DNA from: Cruorifilaria tuberocauda
Lineage: Eukaryota; Nematoda; Chromadorea; Rhabditida; Onchocercidae
Direction: 5' to 3'
Length of the DNA stretch: 10,947 nt
Assembly (NCBI GenBank): GCA_013365365.1
Contig: JABVXU010001066.1
Coordinates: 1 to 10,947, forward strand
This document shows positions 1 to 7,640 of this stretch, one piece after another. The notes below the pieces were generated by a model. That model had not been told where the DNA came from. It saw nothing but the letters and a program-made list of their open reading frames with translations, and searched no databases. The stretch's first letter is position 1. Each line of letters begins with the position of its first letter. A program made the translations under genes and the position numbers.

Positions 1-182
1 AAGAAAAATCACCTGATAATAAATGATAATAATAAATAATAGTAAAAACGAATAATTCAGTAATTACTACAATAACTATTACTACTACAATAATAGTAAT
101 AAATTAATAATAATAATAATAAGAAGAGTAGTAAATAGCTGGGAAAATAAGTAAAAGATGGAAGAAGTAAAAGTAAAATTAC
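1..182 (-). other. Start of intron 10, incomplete
   Basis: The intron begins with GTAATT at 182 and runs past the left edge. It is AT-rich with runs of TAA/ATA triplets at about 20-130 (an imperfect ATA/ATT microsatellite). No coding signal is seen. Confidence 0.75.
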
Positions 183-305
183 CTCAATCCACCAGTGACA
201 ATAAGACATCTCATCATTGTAGCTTCCTTCACTGCCCATTTGCGCATTTAATTTTTGCCACTCAGATGTTGCACGTAAAGTACCGCCACAGCCATATGAT
301 TCAGG
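183..305 (-). CDS. Exon 10: start of CUB domain (domain incomplete at the window edge)
   Basis: Forty-one codons (residues 339-379), phase 0 at both ends, ending at a GTAATT donor. YGCGGTLRATSEWQKL opens a CUB domain and MSYCHWWIE matches the second CUB cysteine and the following aromatic-Ile motif. C344 and C374 should form the first CUB disulfide. Only about a third of a normal CUB (about 110 residues) is present; the rest must lie in further exons left of position 1. The acceptor is TTTAAG rather than CAG, so the first base is slightly less certain, but the frame fits. Confidence 0.9.
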
Positions 306-3300
306 CTTAAAGTAATCATATTAGCTATAATTTGCATATTTGAAAATTTTGAAAAGCAGTGGTTTTTTTCTTTTGCTCCTTGATTGTTTCGTAATTTTAT
401 TTCTTTTTCGTTTGTTTTTAATCTTTCGAGTTTTTTTTATTTTGCTTTAGTATTTTTTGTTTTTAATTATTTTTTTAAATTACGAAATGATTGAAAAAAT
501 TATCAAAAATAATTAAGCATATAAAAATTATCAAATGGAACAAAGGAAGTTTTAAAATTTTTAAATAAATTAATTTAAATAATTTTTAAATAACTTTTAA
601 ATAAATGAAACTTTTTTTTAATTTTTTTGAATTTCTTCCTTCATTACTTTCTAATAATTCACTTTTTTTCTTTAAATAATTATTTTTTATGAAAAAAATA
701 AAATAAAATTTTTGATAAAATGTTCCACTCACACTTCATTACTGATAATCAAAAGTTCAAAACTCACTCGTCGTTCACAGTATCTGCCACCATATCCGGA
801 AGGACACAAACAACGATGACATTCTCTTGGATGCTGATAACCATGATTTGTGCATTTGATAGTATTTTTGCAACGACCTGTTTTTTTGAAAAAAAAAAAA
901 CAAAAACAAAAATAAAATTCGTAATTTGAATATTTTAAAATTGTGATATTAAAGTTGAAATTCAAATTTTATAATTAGTATTTCTCTTAAATTACGCAGA
1001 ATCAAAATTGATCATGAAACAATTATGAAAATTATTATTCTTATAAATCGTTTTACTTTTAACAAGCTGTTTATTAAATAATATTGTGTTTAAAATTGAA
1101 ATTTAAATTTTATAATTAGTATTTCTCTTAAATTACGCAGAATCAAAATTGATCGTGAAAGAATTATGGAAATTATTATTTTTGTAAATTGTTTTACTTT
1201 TAATGAGCTATTTATTAAATAATATTATTTTATTTGAATTTAATTTTTGGATTGAAATTCTAAATTTTTATTAAATATAATATCAAATCTATTATTTAAA
1301 TAATACTATTAGAGTAAAGTAACGCTAATGATTTCGCATTTTTTTTGAAGATTATTTTTCAACTTTCAATATAAAAGCTTAAAACTTAAAACCTAAAACT
1401 GTCAAAAGAAGAAACAAAATAAATTTAAAGTTAGTAAACTTTATTTTCCTGCTTTTATTTGACAAGTTCATTCACAAAATATTACTTCTAAACATTAAAT
1501 AAATGATATCATTTAAATTTTCTGATTACCTAATGATTTAATGGTTTACTTAAATAATGATTTACTATAATTTACTAAAATATAATAATTAAAATAATGA
1601 TTTACTAAAATTATGTATAATGGTTTACTAAAATTTTACAATTATATTATATGAATTATTGAAAATTTCCTTCAAATTTCGTATTTTATTAGAAATATTT
1701 ATTTCAAAAAAAAAAGACCGAATAAATAAAAATTTCAAAAATAATTTAAATAATAAAAACTCGCGGAAATTGATTGGTAAATAAGTAATTCATAATCACT
1801 TGCATTACTCCTTATTGTATTAGCAAATGAAATGTTGTATACCTAAACATTTATAATGTGTATTCATCATAAGAATATCGATAAATGTTGGTCCGGTACC
1901 GCTACCCATCGTATCTTCGTATAATGATACCCGAGGAATGATTGTTAAATCGCTATTAGCTGTAAATCTGAAATATCAGAGAATGAATCGCTATCACTTG
2001 TTGAAGTATTCCAGAAATGATGATTAAATCATTATCACTCAATAAATCTAGAATATCCTAGAAATAATGATTAAATCATTATCACTCAATAAATCTAGAA
2101 TATCCTAGAAATGATGATTAAATCATTATCACTCAACAAATTAAAGAAATCGAAGAATGGCACAAAATTACTATTATCCTAGGAATGATATTAAATCACT
2201 ATTACCTCTAAGATAACTCTAAAATATCTGAAGACTGATAATTTAATCAGAACTGCATGATAAGTTTAGAATATCTTATGGAAATGATAATCAAACCATT
2301 ATTATTTAACAAGTCTAGAATAACCGAGGATTGAAAGTTAAATCACTATTACTTGACAAGTCTAAAATATCCGAGGAATGTTAGTTAATCACTACCATAT
2401 AACAAGTCTAAAATATCAGAGAAATGATAGTTAAATTACTAGTATTTGATAAATCTGATAAATTACAAGTATTTGACTATCATTCTATTATCATATCAGT
2501 AGAATAACAGCACTCTTATCCAGTATGATAACAGAATGATAACTAAATCACCAGTATTTGACTATCATTCCATTATCATATCAGTAGAGTAACAGCACTC
2601 TTATCCAGTATGATAACAGAATGATAACTAAATTACCAGTATTTGACTATCATTCCATTATCATATCAGTAGAGTAACAACACCCTTATCCAGTATGATA
2701 ACAGAATGATAACTAAATTACCAGTACTTAATAACTGTAATCGATACACAATTTCTTGTCTATCATTTAATATCACAATCATTGCTAGCAAATTTTAATT
2801 AAATAGTTAAAAAAAAAGTGCTAAATTTATAATTACCAATTTAATTAAAGTAAGATTAAACTTAAATCAAATCTTATTTAAATTCTTCTTTTGATTTTAT
2901 TTTTCGCGTTTTTTTGAACTTACGCTTTTTTGCCGTAATGCATGACGCTACCGTAATCGTACGGAAGTCCATAATTATAGTTTTCACGTTGTGTTGTACG
3001 CATGAAATTTGATGATAAGCCATTCTAAATTTTTTTTTAATCAAATTAATCATTTAAATTTCTCAAATATTAAATAATTAAATTAATCGCATAAATACTT
3101 AATAAATTAGTTACATAAATAATTAAGTAAAAATAATTAGATTAAATTAGAATTATTAATTTCCATGTAATTATTTAATTACGAGTTATGAAAATAACAC
3201 CATAAGACAACATCTTAATTGTAAAATTCCGATATTTTAATATCTAACAATCTGATTAAATGAATAATCGAATTACTTGAATTTAATCAATTAATCAAAA

Positions 3301-6300
3301 AGTAATTAATTAACTAAAAATCTAATAGATTACGATGGCCTTTCATTTGTTTGTTTCTATTTCAATTCTCTATCTTTTACTCGAAGGAAAAAGAAAATTT
3401 CAGTATTGCTAAATTTAATTATTTTAAGATAAAATTTTGAAATTATTTTACTAAAATTGAATTTAATTATTTTATTAAATTTAATTACTTTCCTTAATCT
3501 CTCTGATGAACTTAATTACTTTGGAGTGAAACTTTACACTTACTTTAATATTTCTAAATTTAATCCAGATATACCGATCACGATCCGTTCTTGTATGAGT
3601 ATGCAAAAAACCTAATGCATGGCCAATTTCATGTGAAATTGTATGAATCTAAAAATAAATTTAATAATTAAATTAAACATTGAATTTTTAAAAAATCAAT
3701 AAATCATATAATTTATTGACTTTTTTTTTGTTTCCTTCTTTAAAAGCTTTGGAATGCCAAAAATTTGCTAAAACAAATTACCAAAAATGAAAAGGAGAGA
3801 GAGAGAGAGAGAGAGAGAGAGGAATTTGAGTGAATGCGATAATAATTATCACGAGTGTTTCTAAAGAGGAAGAGGTAGAGAGAAAGAAGGAGAGGGAGAG
3901 AGAGAGTTTTATAATAACTTTGGTGAATGCGGAAATGAATATTACAAATATTTCTATATCGGAAGAAGCGAGAGAGAAAGGCAGAGAGAGAGAGAGAGAG
4001 AGAGAAATTTTGAAGGAATGCAACAAATGATTATTATAAAAATTTCTCTAAAAGGAGAGGAAGAGAGAGAAAGACAGAGAGGGAGAGAGAGGGAGAGAGA
4101 GAGAGAGATAAGGAGAAACCTTTAGAGAATGCAATAAATCATTTGTCATAAGAAAATTTCTCATTGTGAAATTAAACTTCAATACTTGATGTTACTTGAT
4201 AATAATGATAACAGTGATATCATATCAATCAATAACCAACATGTTCACAACTATAACCAATTGTAACAGGTTGCTTTGTCCAATGTGACATATGACCGAT
4301 ATAACTGGAGCAAGTTACACCCTGCAAATTTTAATTACAATTAATTAAAATACTTTATTAATTACTATTTATAATTTGTAACAAAATTTGAAATAACCAT
4401 GGATATTTTTTTTCCTGCTAATTAGTAATTACTCATTTGTTAATTACTAATTAGCATTGATAATTTGCAGCTTAATTTAACAACGAATTAACAAATCCAT
4501 ACTATTTAATAATATTTATTTAATCAGTGGGAAAATTTTTAATCTAAAATGTTAAATGATAATTTATTAAAATGATTACCTAATAACTAATTATCAAAAT
4601 TACCTGATAATTAATTAACGTTATCTGATAATCAATTGAATTACTAGTGATTAGTTAAAATGTTACCTGATAAATAATTAAATTACCTGATAATTAGTAT
4701 AAAATATTATCTGACAACTTGTAAAGTAAGCTTTACTCATGTATTTACTTATTTCTCTTCATTACTATAAATATATTGTTGTTTATTTTTGCAAGTCTTC
4801 TACAATAGTATTAATGGTATTTAATTAAGATAATACTGCTTTAATTAATCAATTAACTTTTTTTTGAGTAAAAACTAACTCGAACAAAAACAAGCACATT
4901 TTTGTTATTATTAGCCGGAACAAAAGTAATACAAGTATTACTTTCCCATTCTTCCATTGATTTCTTTATGATATATCTGGCATGTTCAGCTGAAAAGCAA
5001 AAAGTAATCAGTTAAGATCAGAAATTACTGAAATGAATAAATATATCTTAATTAAATAATATTAAAATTTAAAATTAACAAAAAGTTATGGACAAATCAA
5101 TTTACTGCTAAGTTAAGTAGCGTTATCATTTTTCACTAGTAATGTTTAGTAATCAAAACTTGCAATTACTTATCATTCCTTATCAGTGTATTTCTAGAAA
5201 TGAAGATTAATGTGAAGTTATCATAAAAGTTATATAGAAGGTATATTTCAAACTTAATCATACGATTTTGGAATTTAATAAAATCTTGGAATTTAATAAA
5301 ACCTGAATTTAGTTCTTCAATAAAATCATTCTCAATCAGTTAAATTTGATAAGATCAGAAATGAAATGATTGAAATTAATAAATATCTCTCTAAAAATTT
5401 AAGTTATGTGTACTTTACGTGAAATTGTAAGGTAAAAAAAAAAATTGAAATTATATCCATACAAAGTTTTGAATCAAATCGATATGGTACCACACCATTC
5501 TTCCAAAAATAATCACTAGCATGATAAGCTTGTCGTTTATTTCGTTTCATTGGTTTAAAAAATGTTTTTGTATAATCAGAAGTTAAATTCCAAAGCTCTT
5601 GTTGTTCCCTATAAGAAAATTACTTTTTCATCTTCTCTTCTCTATTTTTAATAAATTAATTAAAAATATCCAATTCCTATTTCAATTAAAAATTAATCTT
5701 TTGAGTTAAAAATTATTCGTTTTTTTTTCTAACATTTGAATGGTTTATTTTTGTAATAATTTTATAAATAATTCCAATTTATATTATTATTTAAATATTT
5801 AATATTGTATCAAAATTTGTAAATAATTTCAAATAAAATAATAATTTTACTTGAAATATGAAATGAATAATTTATTCATTTGAGACTATTATAACGAAAT
5901 TTTTTTTTTCAAAATTAACTAAAATTACGAGAAAAAAAATCCATCGATCAATAATTAGTATTAATAAATTTGAATCGAAATACTTAAAATACCAATTAGT
6001 ATTAATAAATGATTTTATTTATTTTTGCTTTTTCAAGAAAACAAAAAAGAAAATATTTTGATTAGATAGAATTTGAAACTAAAATTATATAAAATATTAT
6101 CGCTAACATTGATTATTTTAATCATTGTGATAAACTTAACGATAAACTAATTTCAAAAAATTTTTTGGTTAATTAAAATTAAAATGATTTCAAAAAAAAA
6201 AAAAGAAAACAAACTTTGTAAGCAGAATATCGCCTTCAAATATTTTCATATTATTAATACCAAAATGTTCATTAAATGTTCCACCTATACCATCGGTTTT

Positions 6301-7629
6301 ATTGTTCTCTTCAATAACTATCATTTCCGGAGCATTTTCCGGATGTTTCTCCCGCTATAATTTTACATAACTTTGCAAAGAATTACTCAATCAATTAGAA
6401 ATGAAATTAAAGAAAATGGAAAATATTGGGAAGTATAAAAACATACCTTTCTTTTAATGTGAAGTTATCATAAAAGTTAAAAGTGAAGTTGTCATAAAAT
6501 TTAAACTGAAGTTATCATAAAAGTTATATAGAAGATATATTTCAAACTTAATCATACGATTTTGGAATTTAATAAAATCGTGGAATTTAATAAAACCTGA
6601 ATTTAGTTCTTCAATAAAATCATTCTCAATCAGTTAAATTTGATAAGATCAGAAATGAAATGATTGAAATGAATAAATATATCTCTAAAAATCTAAGTTA
6701 TGTGTACTTTACGTGAAATTGTAAGGTGAAAAAAAAAAGATTGAAAGTATATTCATACAAAGTTTTGAATCAAATCGATATGATATGTCTTTAAAATAAT
6801 CATTGATTAAATAATTATCAAATATGAAAATTATTATTTCTTTTTCATTATCATTGTATTATTATATCATTAACATAATATCATTATTTTTTCATTATCA
6901 TAATATTATTATCATTATATCATTATTTTATTTGTATTTCATTATTCATTTATAAACTTTATAAACTCATTTATAAAACTTATAGTTGTGATAATTATCA
7001 TGTGATAACTGTAATAATTATCATATCCTTTCATACTTAATATAAATTTCTTTATCAATTTTTCGTTAACAGTGTCATAATTATCTTATCAGTTCTACTT
7101 ATCACATTATCAGTACTTATAGAACATTAATATTTTATAGATACAATAATAAAATTTGTACAGCAATATAATTTTTTGTTTTTGATAACGAAACTACTTA
7201 TCAATTGATTTATTTTTGCAACAATAGATAAAATTGGTAACTTTTTTAGCAAAATAAATTTCCATCTGTTTTTAACTTTAACTTTTTAACTTTTAATTTT
7301 TTAACTGAAAACAATACTTTCATCTATTTCTACTTCCATCCAACAGAATTCTTTCTAATTATTCATCGAAATTTTCGAAAAAAATTAATTATTTTTAATT
7401 AATCTTTATCAAAACTAAAAAAGGCTTCCAATATTTTAACAAAAAAAAATGAAAGAAATTTAAATTAAAAAAAAAACAATCAATGATTATTAGATATAAT
7501 GCTATTATCATAATGTGATGAAATCGTACTTACCAGACTTGGACTGATTACCGCTGATATGATAATACATGACCAGCTGATAAAAAGCACCGTAGCCAAG
7601 ATCATATGTTGTCCTACGGAATAATGCAT
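183..7629 (-). CDS. Astacin-family secreted zinc metalloprotease (nematode NAS type), ten exons, 3' end outside the window
   Basis: The coding segments, in transcript order, are 7629-7534, 6354-6215, 5608-5463, 4989-4880, 4321-4241, 3648-3544, 3024-2924, 1967-1843, 877-768 and 305-183. They join in one open frame of 379 codons with GT..AG introns throughout. Domains seen: signal peptide (about residues 9-28), prodomain with F71-E-G-D74, furin-type site R101-N-K-R104, catalytic domain 105-301, EGF-like domain 304-335, and the start of a CUB domain from C344. Zinc ligands are H197, H201 and H207; the catalytic base is E198; the Met-turn is M254 with Y256. C147, C168, C189 and C300 match the four disulfide cysteines of astacins. 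The enzyme should be secreted as a zymogen and cut extracellular matrix or cuticle proteins. EGF plus CUB occurs in several NAS subgroups; a TSP1 domain beyond the left edge would place it with NAS-33 to NAS-38. The exact orthologue is not decided. The Glu usual after the third His is Thr208. The reading frame and motifs leave little doubt about the family. Confidence 0.95.
306..767 (-). other. Intron 9
   Basis: Between the EGF and CUB exons. Very AT-rich with long T-runs on the plus strand (about 360-480 and 610-690). I see no repeat or hidden exon in it. Confidence 0.85.
768..877 (-). CDS. Exon 9: EGF-like domain
   Basis: This segment completes Gly302 and encodes residues 303-338, ending in phase 0 at a consensus GTGAGT donor. 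The acceptor is AAACAG. Six cysteines (304, 310, 321, 324, 326, 335) follow an EGF-like spacing, and HPREC...CLCPSGYGGRYC is the typical NAS-type EGF motif. It sits directly after the catalytic domain, as in NAS enzymes with EGF and CUB. In these proteases the domain is thought to act in substrate or matrix contact rather than catalysis. Confidence 0.94.
951..1232. repeat. Tandem duplication, two copies of about 141 bp, in intron 8
   Basis: TATAATTAGTATTTCTC recurs exactly 141 bases apart (970 and 1111). The similarity runs through TTACGCAGAATCAAAATTGATC and on to TTATTAAATAATATT at the end of each unit, with scattered substitutions. It lies wholly within intron 8 (878-1842). The rest of that intron is AT-rich without coding signal. 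Confidence 0.9.
1843..1967 (-). CDS. Exon 8: C-terminal part of the catalytic domain
   Basis: This segment completes Ala260, encodes residues 261-301 and gives one base of Gly302. It begins after ATTTCAG and ends at a GTATAC donor, the least typical donor of the set. It reads through TIIPRVSLYEDTMGSGTGP, the conserved I.P....Y..TMG stretch, and ends in NTHYKC with the fourth astacin cysteine (C300), which should pair with C147. The first 37 nt of this exon form the proximal unit of the 47-bp repeat array that fills the adjacent part of intron 7. Confidence 0.95.
1931..2455. repeat. Degenerate 47-bp minisatellite built from the acceptor and 5' end of exon 8
   Basis: Units of 46-48 bp share a plus-strand pattern CC.AGGAATGAT..TTAAATCA, then TATTAC, then AAGTCTAAAATAT. 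Two units at 2047 and 2094 are almost identical over 47 bp; about eight others are diverged or partly deleted. The first unit (1931-1976) is the real exon 8 edge: its first 37 nt are coding (residues 260-272) and the next bases are the true acceptor. On the minus strand the other copies therefore carry acceptor-like GATATTTTAG or similar. They are not coding: stops occur in the aligned frame. All but the first copy lie in intron 7 (1968-2923). Confidence 0.88.
2466..2730. repeat. Three copies of an 85-bp tandem repeat in intron 7
   Basis: ATTTGACTATCATTC starts at 2471, 2556 and 2641, exactly 85 apart, each followed by TATCATATCAGTAGA and AGTATGATAACAGAATGAT. Copies differ at only a few positions. 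The end of each unit (GAATGATAACTAAATTACCAG) resembles the tail of the neighbouring 47-bp array, so this repeat probably arose by re-amplification of a 47-bp unit plus flanking DNA. From about 2731 to 2923 the intron is AT-rich with nothing else visible. Confidence 0.92.
2924..3024 (-). CDS. Exon 7: Met-turn segment
   Basis: This segment encodes residues 227-259 and two bases of codon 260, between an ATTTAG acceptor and a GTAAGT donor. It contains YDYGSVMHYGKKA, the astacin Met-turn: Met254 underlies the zinc and Tyr256 is the usual fifth zinc ligand and transition-state residue. The distance from His197 to Met254 (57 residues) is close to that in crayfish astacin. Confidence 0.97.
3025..3543 (-). 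other. Intron 6
   Basis: Between the zinc-site exon and the Met-turn exon. AT-rich, with many TTAATTAA-like short palindromes as expected at this composition. No repeat array or coding segment is seen. Confidence 0.85.
3544..3648 (-). CDS. Exon 6: zinc-binding active site HEIGHALGFLH
   Basis: Thirty-five codons (residues 192-226), phase 0 at both ends, between a TTTTTAG acceptor and a consensus GTAAGT donor. It holds the signature H197-E-I-G-H-A-L-G-F-L-H207 followed by THTRTDRDRYI. His197, His201 and His207 bind zinc; Glu198 is the general base. The astacin consensus has Glu directly after the third His; here it is Thr208. The R.DRD.Y/F continuation is intact. Confidence 0.98.
3793..4112. 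repeat. Four-unit compound GA-rich repeat in intron 5
   Basis: Runs of (GA)n on the plus strand alternate with a conserved spacer that begins GAATGC and ends near TTTCTnTA. GAATGC occurs at 3832, 3925, 4016 and 4127, so the units are about 93, 91 and 111 bp. In the transcript (minus strand) this is a string of CU-rich polypyrimidine tracts starting about 150 nt upstream of the exon 6 acceptor. Open frames across it on both strands are low-complexity artefacts (Ser/Leu or Glu/Arg runs). Confidence 0.9.
4241..4321 (-). CDS. Exon 5: catalytic domain, CSSYIG segment
   Basis: Twenty-seven codons (residues 165-191), phase 0 at both ends, between a TTTGCAG acceptor and a GTTGGT donor. TCSSYIGH carries the second conserved cysteine (C168) in the family's C-S-Y-V/I-G motif. 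The segment ends in GYSCEH with the third cysteine (C189). These two cysteines pair in known astacin structures. The spacing from C189 to the zinc motif, once joined to exon 6, matches the family. Confidence 0.95.
4416..4456. repeat. Perfect 16-bp inverted repeat (hairpin) in intron 4
   Basis: TGCTAATTAGTAATTA (4416-4431) and its exact reverse complement (4441-4456) flank a 9-nt loop. It lies about 90-130 nt downstream of the exon 5 acceptor position on the plus strand, which is upstream of that acceptor in the transcript. A role in splicing or a remnant of a foldback element are both possible; neither is shown. Confidence 0.85.
4576..4720. repeat. Short interspersed repeat TTACCTGATAA in intron 4
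   Basis: TTACCTGATAA occurs exactly at 4600, 4663 and 4683, with one- or two-base variants at 4576, 4621 and 4707. On the transcribed strand each exact copy reads TTATCAGGTAA, which looks like an acceptor (CAG) joined to a donor (GTAA). Intron 4 is 4322-4879. Confidence 0.75.
4880..4989 (-). CDS. Exon 4: catalytic domain, N-terminal subdomain
   Basis: This segment completes codon 128 (Ser) and encodes up to residue 164, ending in phase 0 at a GTTAGT donor. It begins after a clean TTTTCAG acceptor. The core KKSMEEWESNTCITFVP matches the conserved astacin helix and strand, in which the enzyme's first cysteine (here C147) sits after the EW..NT stretch. The segment ends in a hydrophobic strand (VLVFVR) leading to the CxSYxG motif of exon 5. 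Confidence 0.95.
5214..5486. repeat. Segmental duplication, source copy: intron 3 plus the end of exon 3
   Basis: A 273-bp block that recurs at 6508-6782 with about 95% identity by eye. It spans intron 3 sequence and runs 24 nt into exon 3, including its GTATGG donor. Because this copy carries the functional exon edge, it is the likely source. A more diverged, shorter relative (AATCAGTTAAGATCAGAAAT and following) is seen at 5007-5050, also in intron 3 (4990-5462). Confidence 0.92.
5463..5608 (-). CDS. Exon 3: end of prodomain, furin site, N-terminus of the mature enzyme
   Basis: This segment encodes the rest of codon 79, residues 80-127 and one base of codon 128. It begins after a TATAG acceptor and ends at a GTATGG donor. 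The start reads EQQELWNL, a typical end of the NAS prodomain. KRNKR (100-104) is a proprotein convertase site, giving a mature N-terminus at Gln105. YFWKNGVVPYRFD (from residue 111) is the conserved astacin W..GVIPY strand. N86-L-T88 is a possible glycosylation site. The last 24 nt and the donor are duplicated in intron 1 at 6757-6782. Confidence 0.95.
5609..6214 (-). other. Intron 2
   Basis: Within the prodomain. AT-rich with A- and T-runs. A 16-bp direct repeat (ATTAGTATTAATAAAT) occurs at 5954 and 5995. No coding segment is seen. Confidence 0.85.
6215..6354 (-). CDS. Exon 2: prodomain with FxGD motif
   Basis: This segment encodes residues 33-78 and two bases of codon 79. It begins after a TATAG acceptor in phase 0 and ends at a GTTTGT donor. 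Residues 68-78 read NMKIFEGDILL-T, typical of nematode astacin prodomains. The FxGD motif (F71-E-G-D74) is the known 'aspartate switch', in which Asp binds the catalytic zinc and keeps the zymogen inactive. N50-K-T52 is a possible N-glycosylation site. The first part (residues 33-60) is charged and low in recognisable motifs, as is usual for these propeptides. Confidence 0.93.
6455..6782. repeat. Segmental duplication, derived copy in intron 1, with a threefold 24-bp expansion
   Basis: Positions 6508-6782 match 5214-5486 closely. On the left, the first 24-bp unit (TGAAGTTATCATAAAAGTTA type) is present three times, at about 6459, 6483 and 6507, against once in the intron 3 copy. On the right the block ends with a 24-nt relic of exon 3 (6759-6782) followed on the minus strand by GTATGA, an apparently usable splice donor inside intron 1. 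The match to exon 3 stops there. Confidence 0.92.
6834..6950. repeat. ATT/ATC-rich simple repeat in intron 1
   Basis: An imperfect microsatellite of TCATTATCAT and TATTATTATC units on the plus strand. It lies in intron 1 (6355-7533), the longest intron. Between here and exon 1 there is only AT-rich DNA with GATAAT/ATTATC motifs, including the palindrome TGATAATTATCA at 6989-7000. Confidence 0.75.
7534..7629 (-). CDS. Exon 1: start codon and signal peptide
   Basis: This segment encodes residues 1-32 and ends in phase 0 at a consensus GTAAGT donor. The first ATG (7629-7627) is followed by a second in-frame ATG at 7605 (Met9). Residues 10-28 are strongly hydrophobic (ILATVLFISWSC and onward), as expected for a signal peptide. 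Starting at Met9 would give the more typical short signal peptide, so either start is possible. A second frame is also open across this exon, but it runs into a stop when joined to exon 2, while the frame chosen here continues. TTTCAG ends four bases before the first ATG. Confidence 0.85.
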
Positions 7630-7640
7630 CCGGCTGAAAT
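7630..7640 (-). promoter_or_regulatory. Probable spliced-leader trans-splice acceptor at the gene start
   Basis: On the minus strand the sequence AAATTTCAG ends four bases before the first ATG of exon 1. Many nematode genes receive a 22-nt spliced leader at a TTTCAG placed a few bases upstream of the start codon, which fits the absence of any recognisable upstream exon. A cis-spliced upstream 5'UTR exon cannot be excluded from the sequence. Confidence 0.55.

Noticed and set aside
57..239. 60-codon minus-strand open frame starting at a Met
   Set aside because: Its first part is the 3' part of exon 10; after the GTAATT donor it reads intron triplet repeats as Leu/Tyr runs.
720..965. Open frames of 69 codons (plus) and 78 codons (minus)
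   Set aside because: The minus-strand frame contains exon 9 but reads into both flanking introns; only 768-877 is kept. The plus-strand one is its shadow.
3778..4030. Open frames of 82 and 66 codons on opposite strands
   Set aside because: They read through the GA/CT repeat in intron 5 and encode Ser/Leu or Glu/Arg runs.
7534..7634. Alternative open frame across exon 1 (containing TYDLGYGAFYQLVMYYH)
   Set aside because: It would leave one base at the donor and hit a stop soon after entering exon 2; the signal peptide frame joins exon 2 cleanly.
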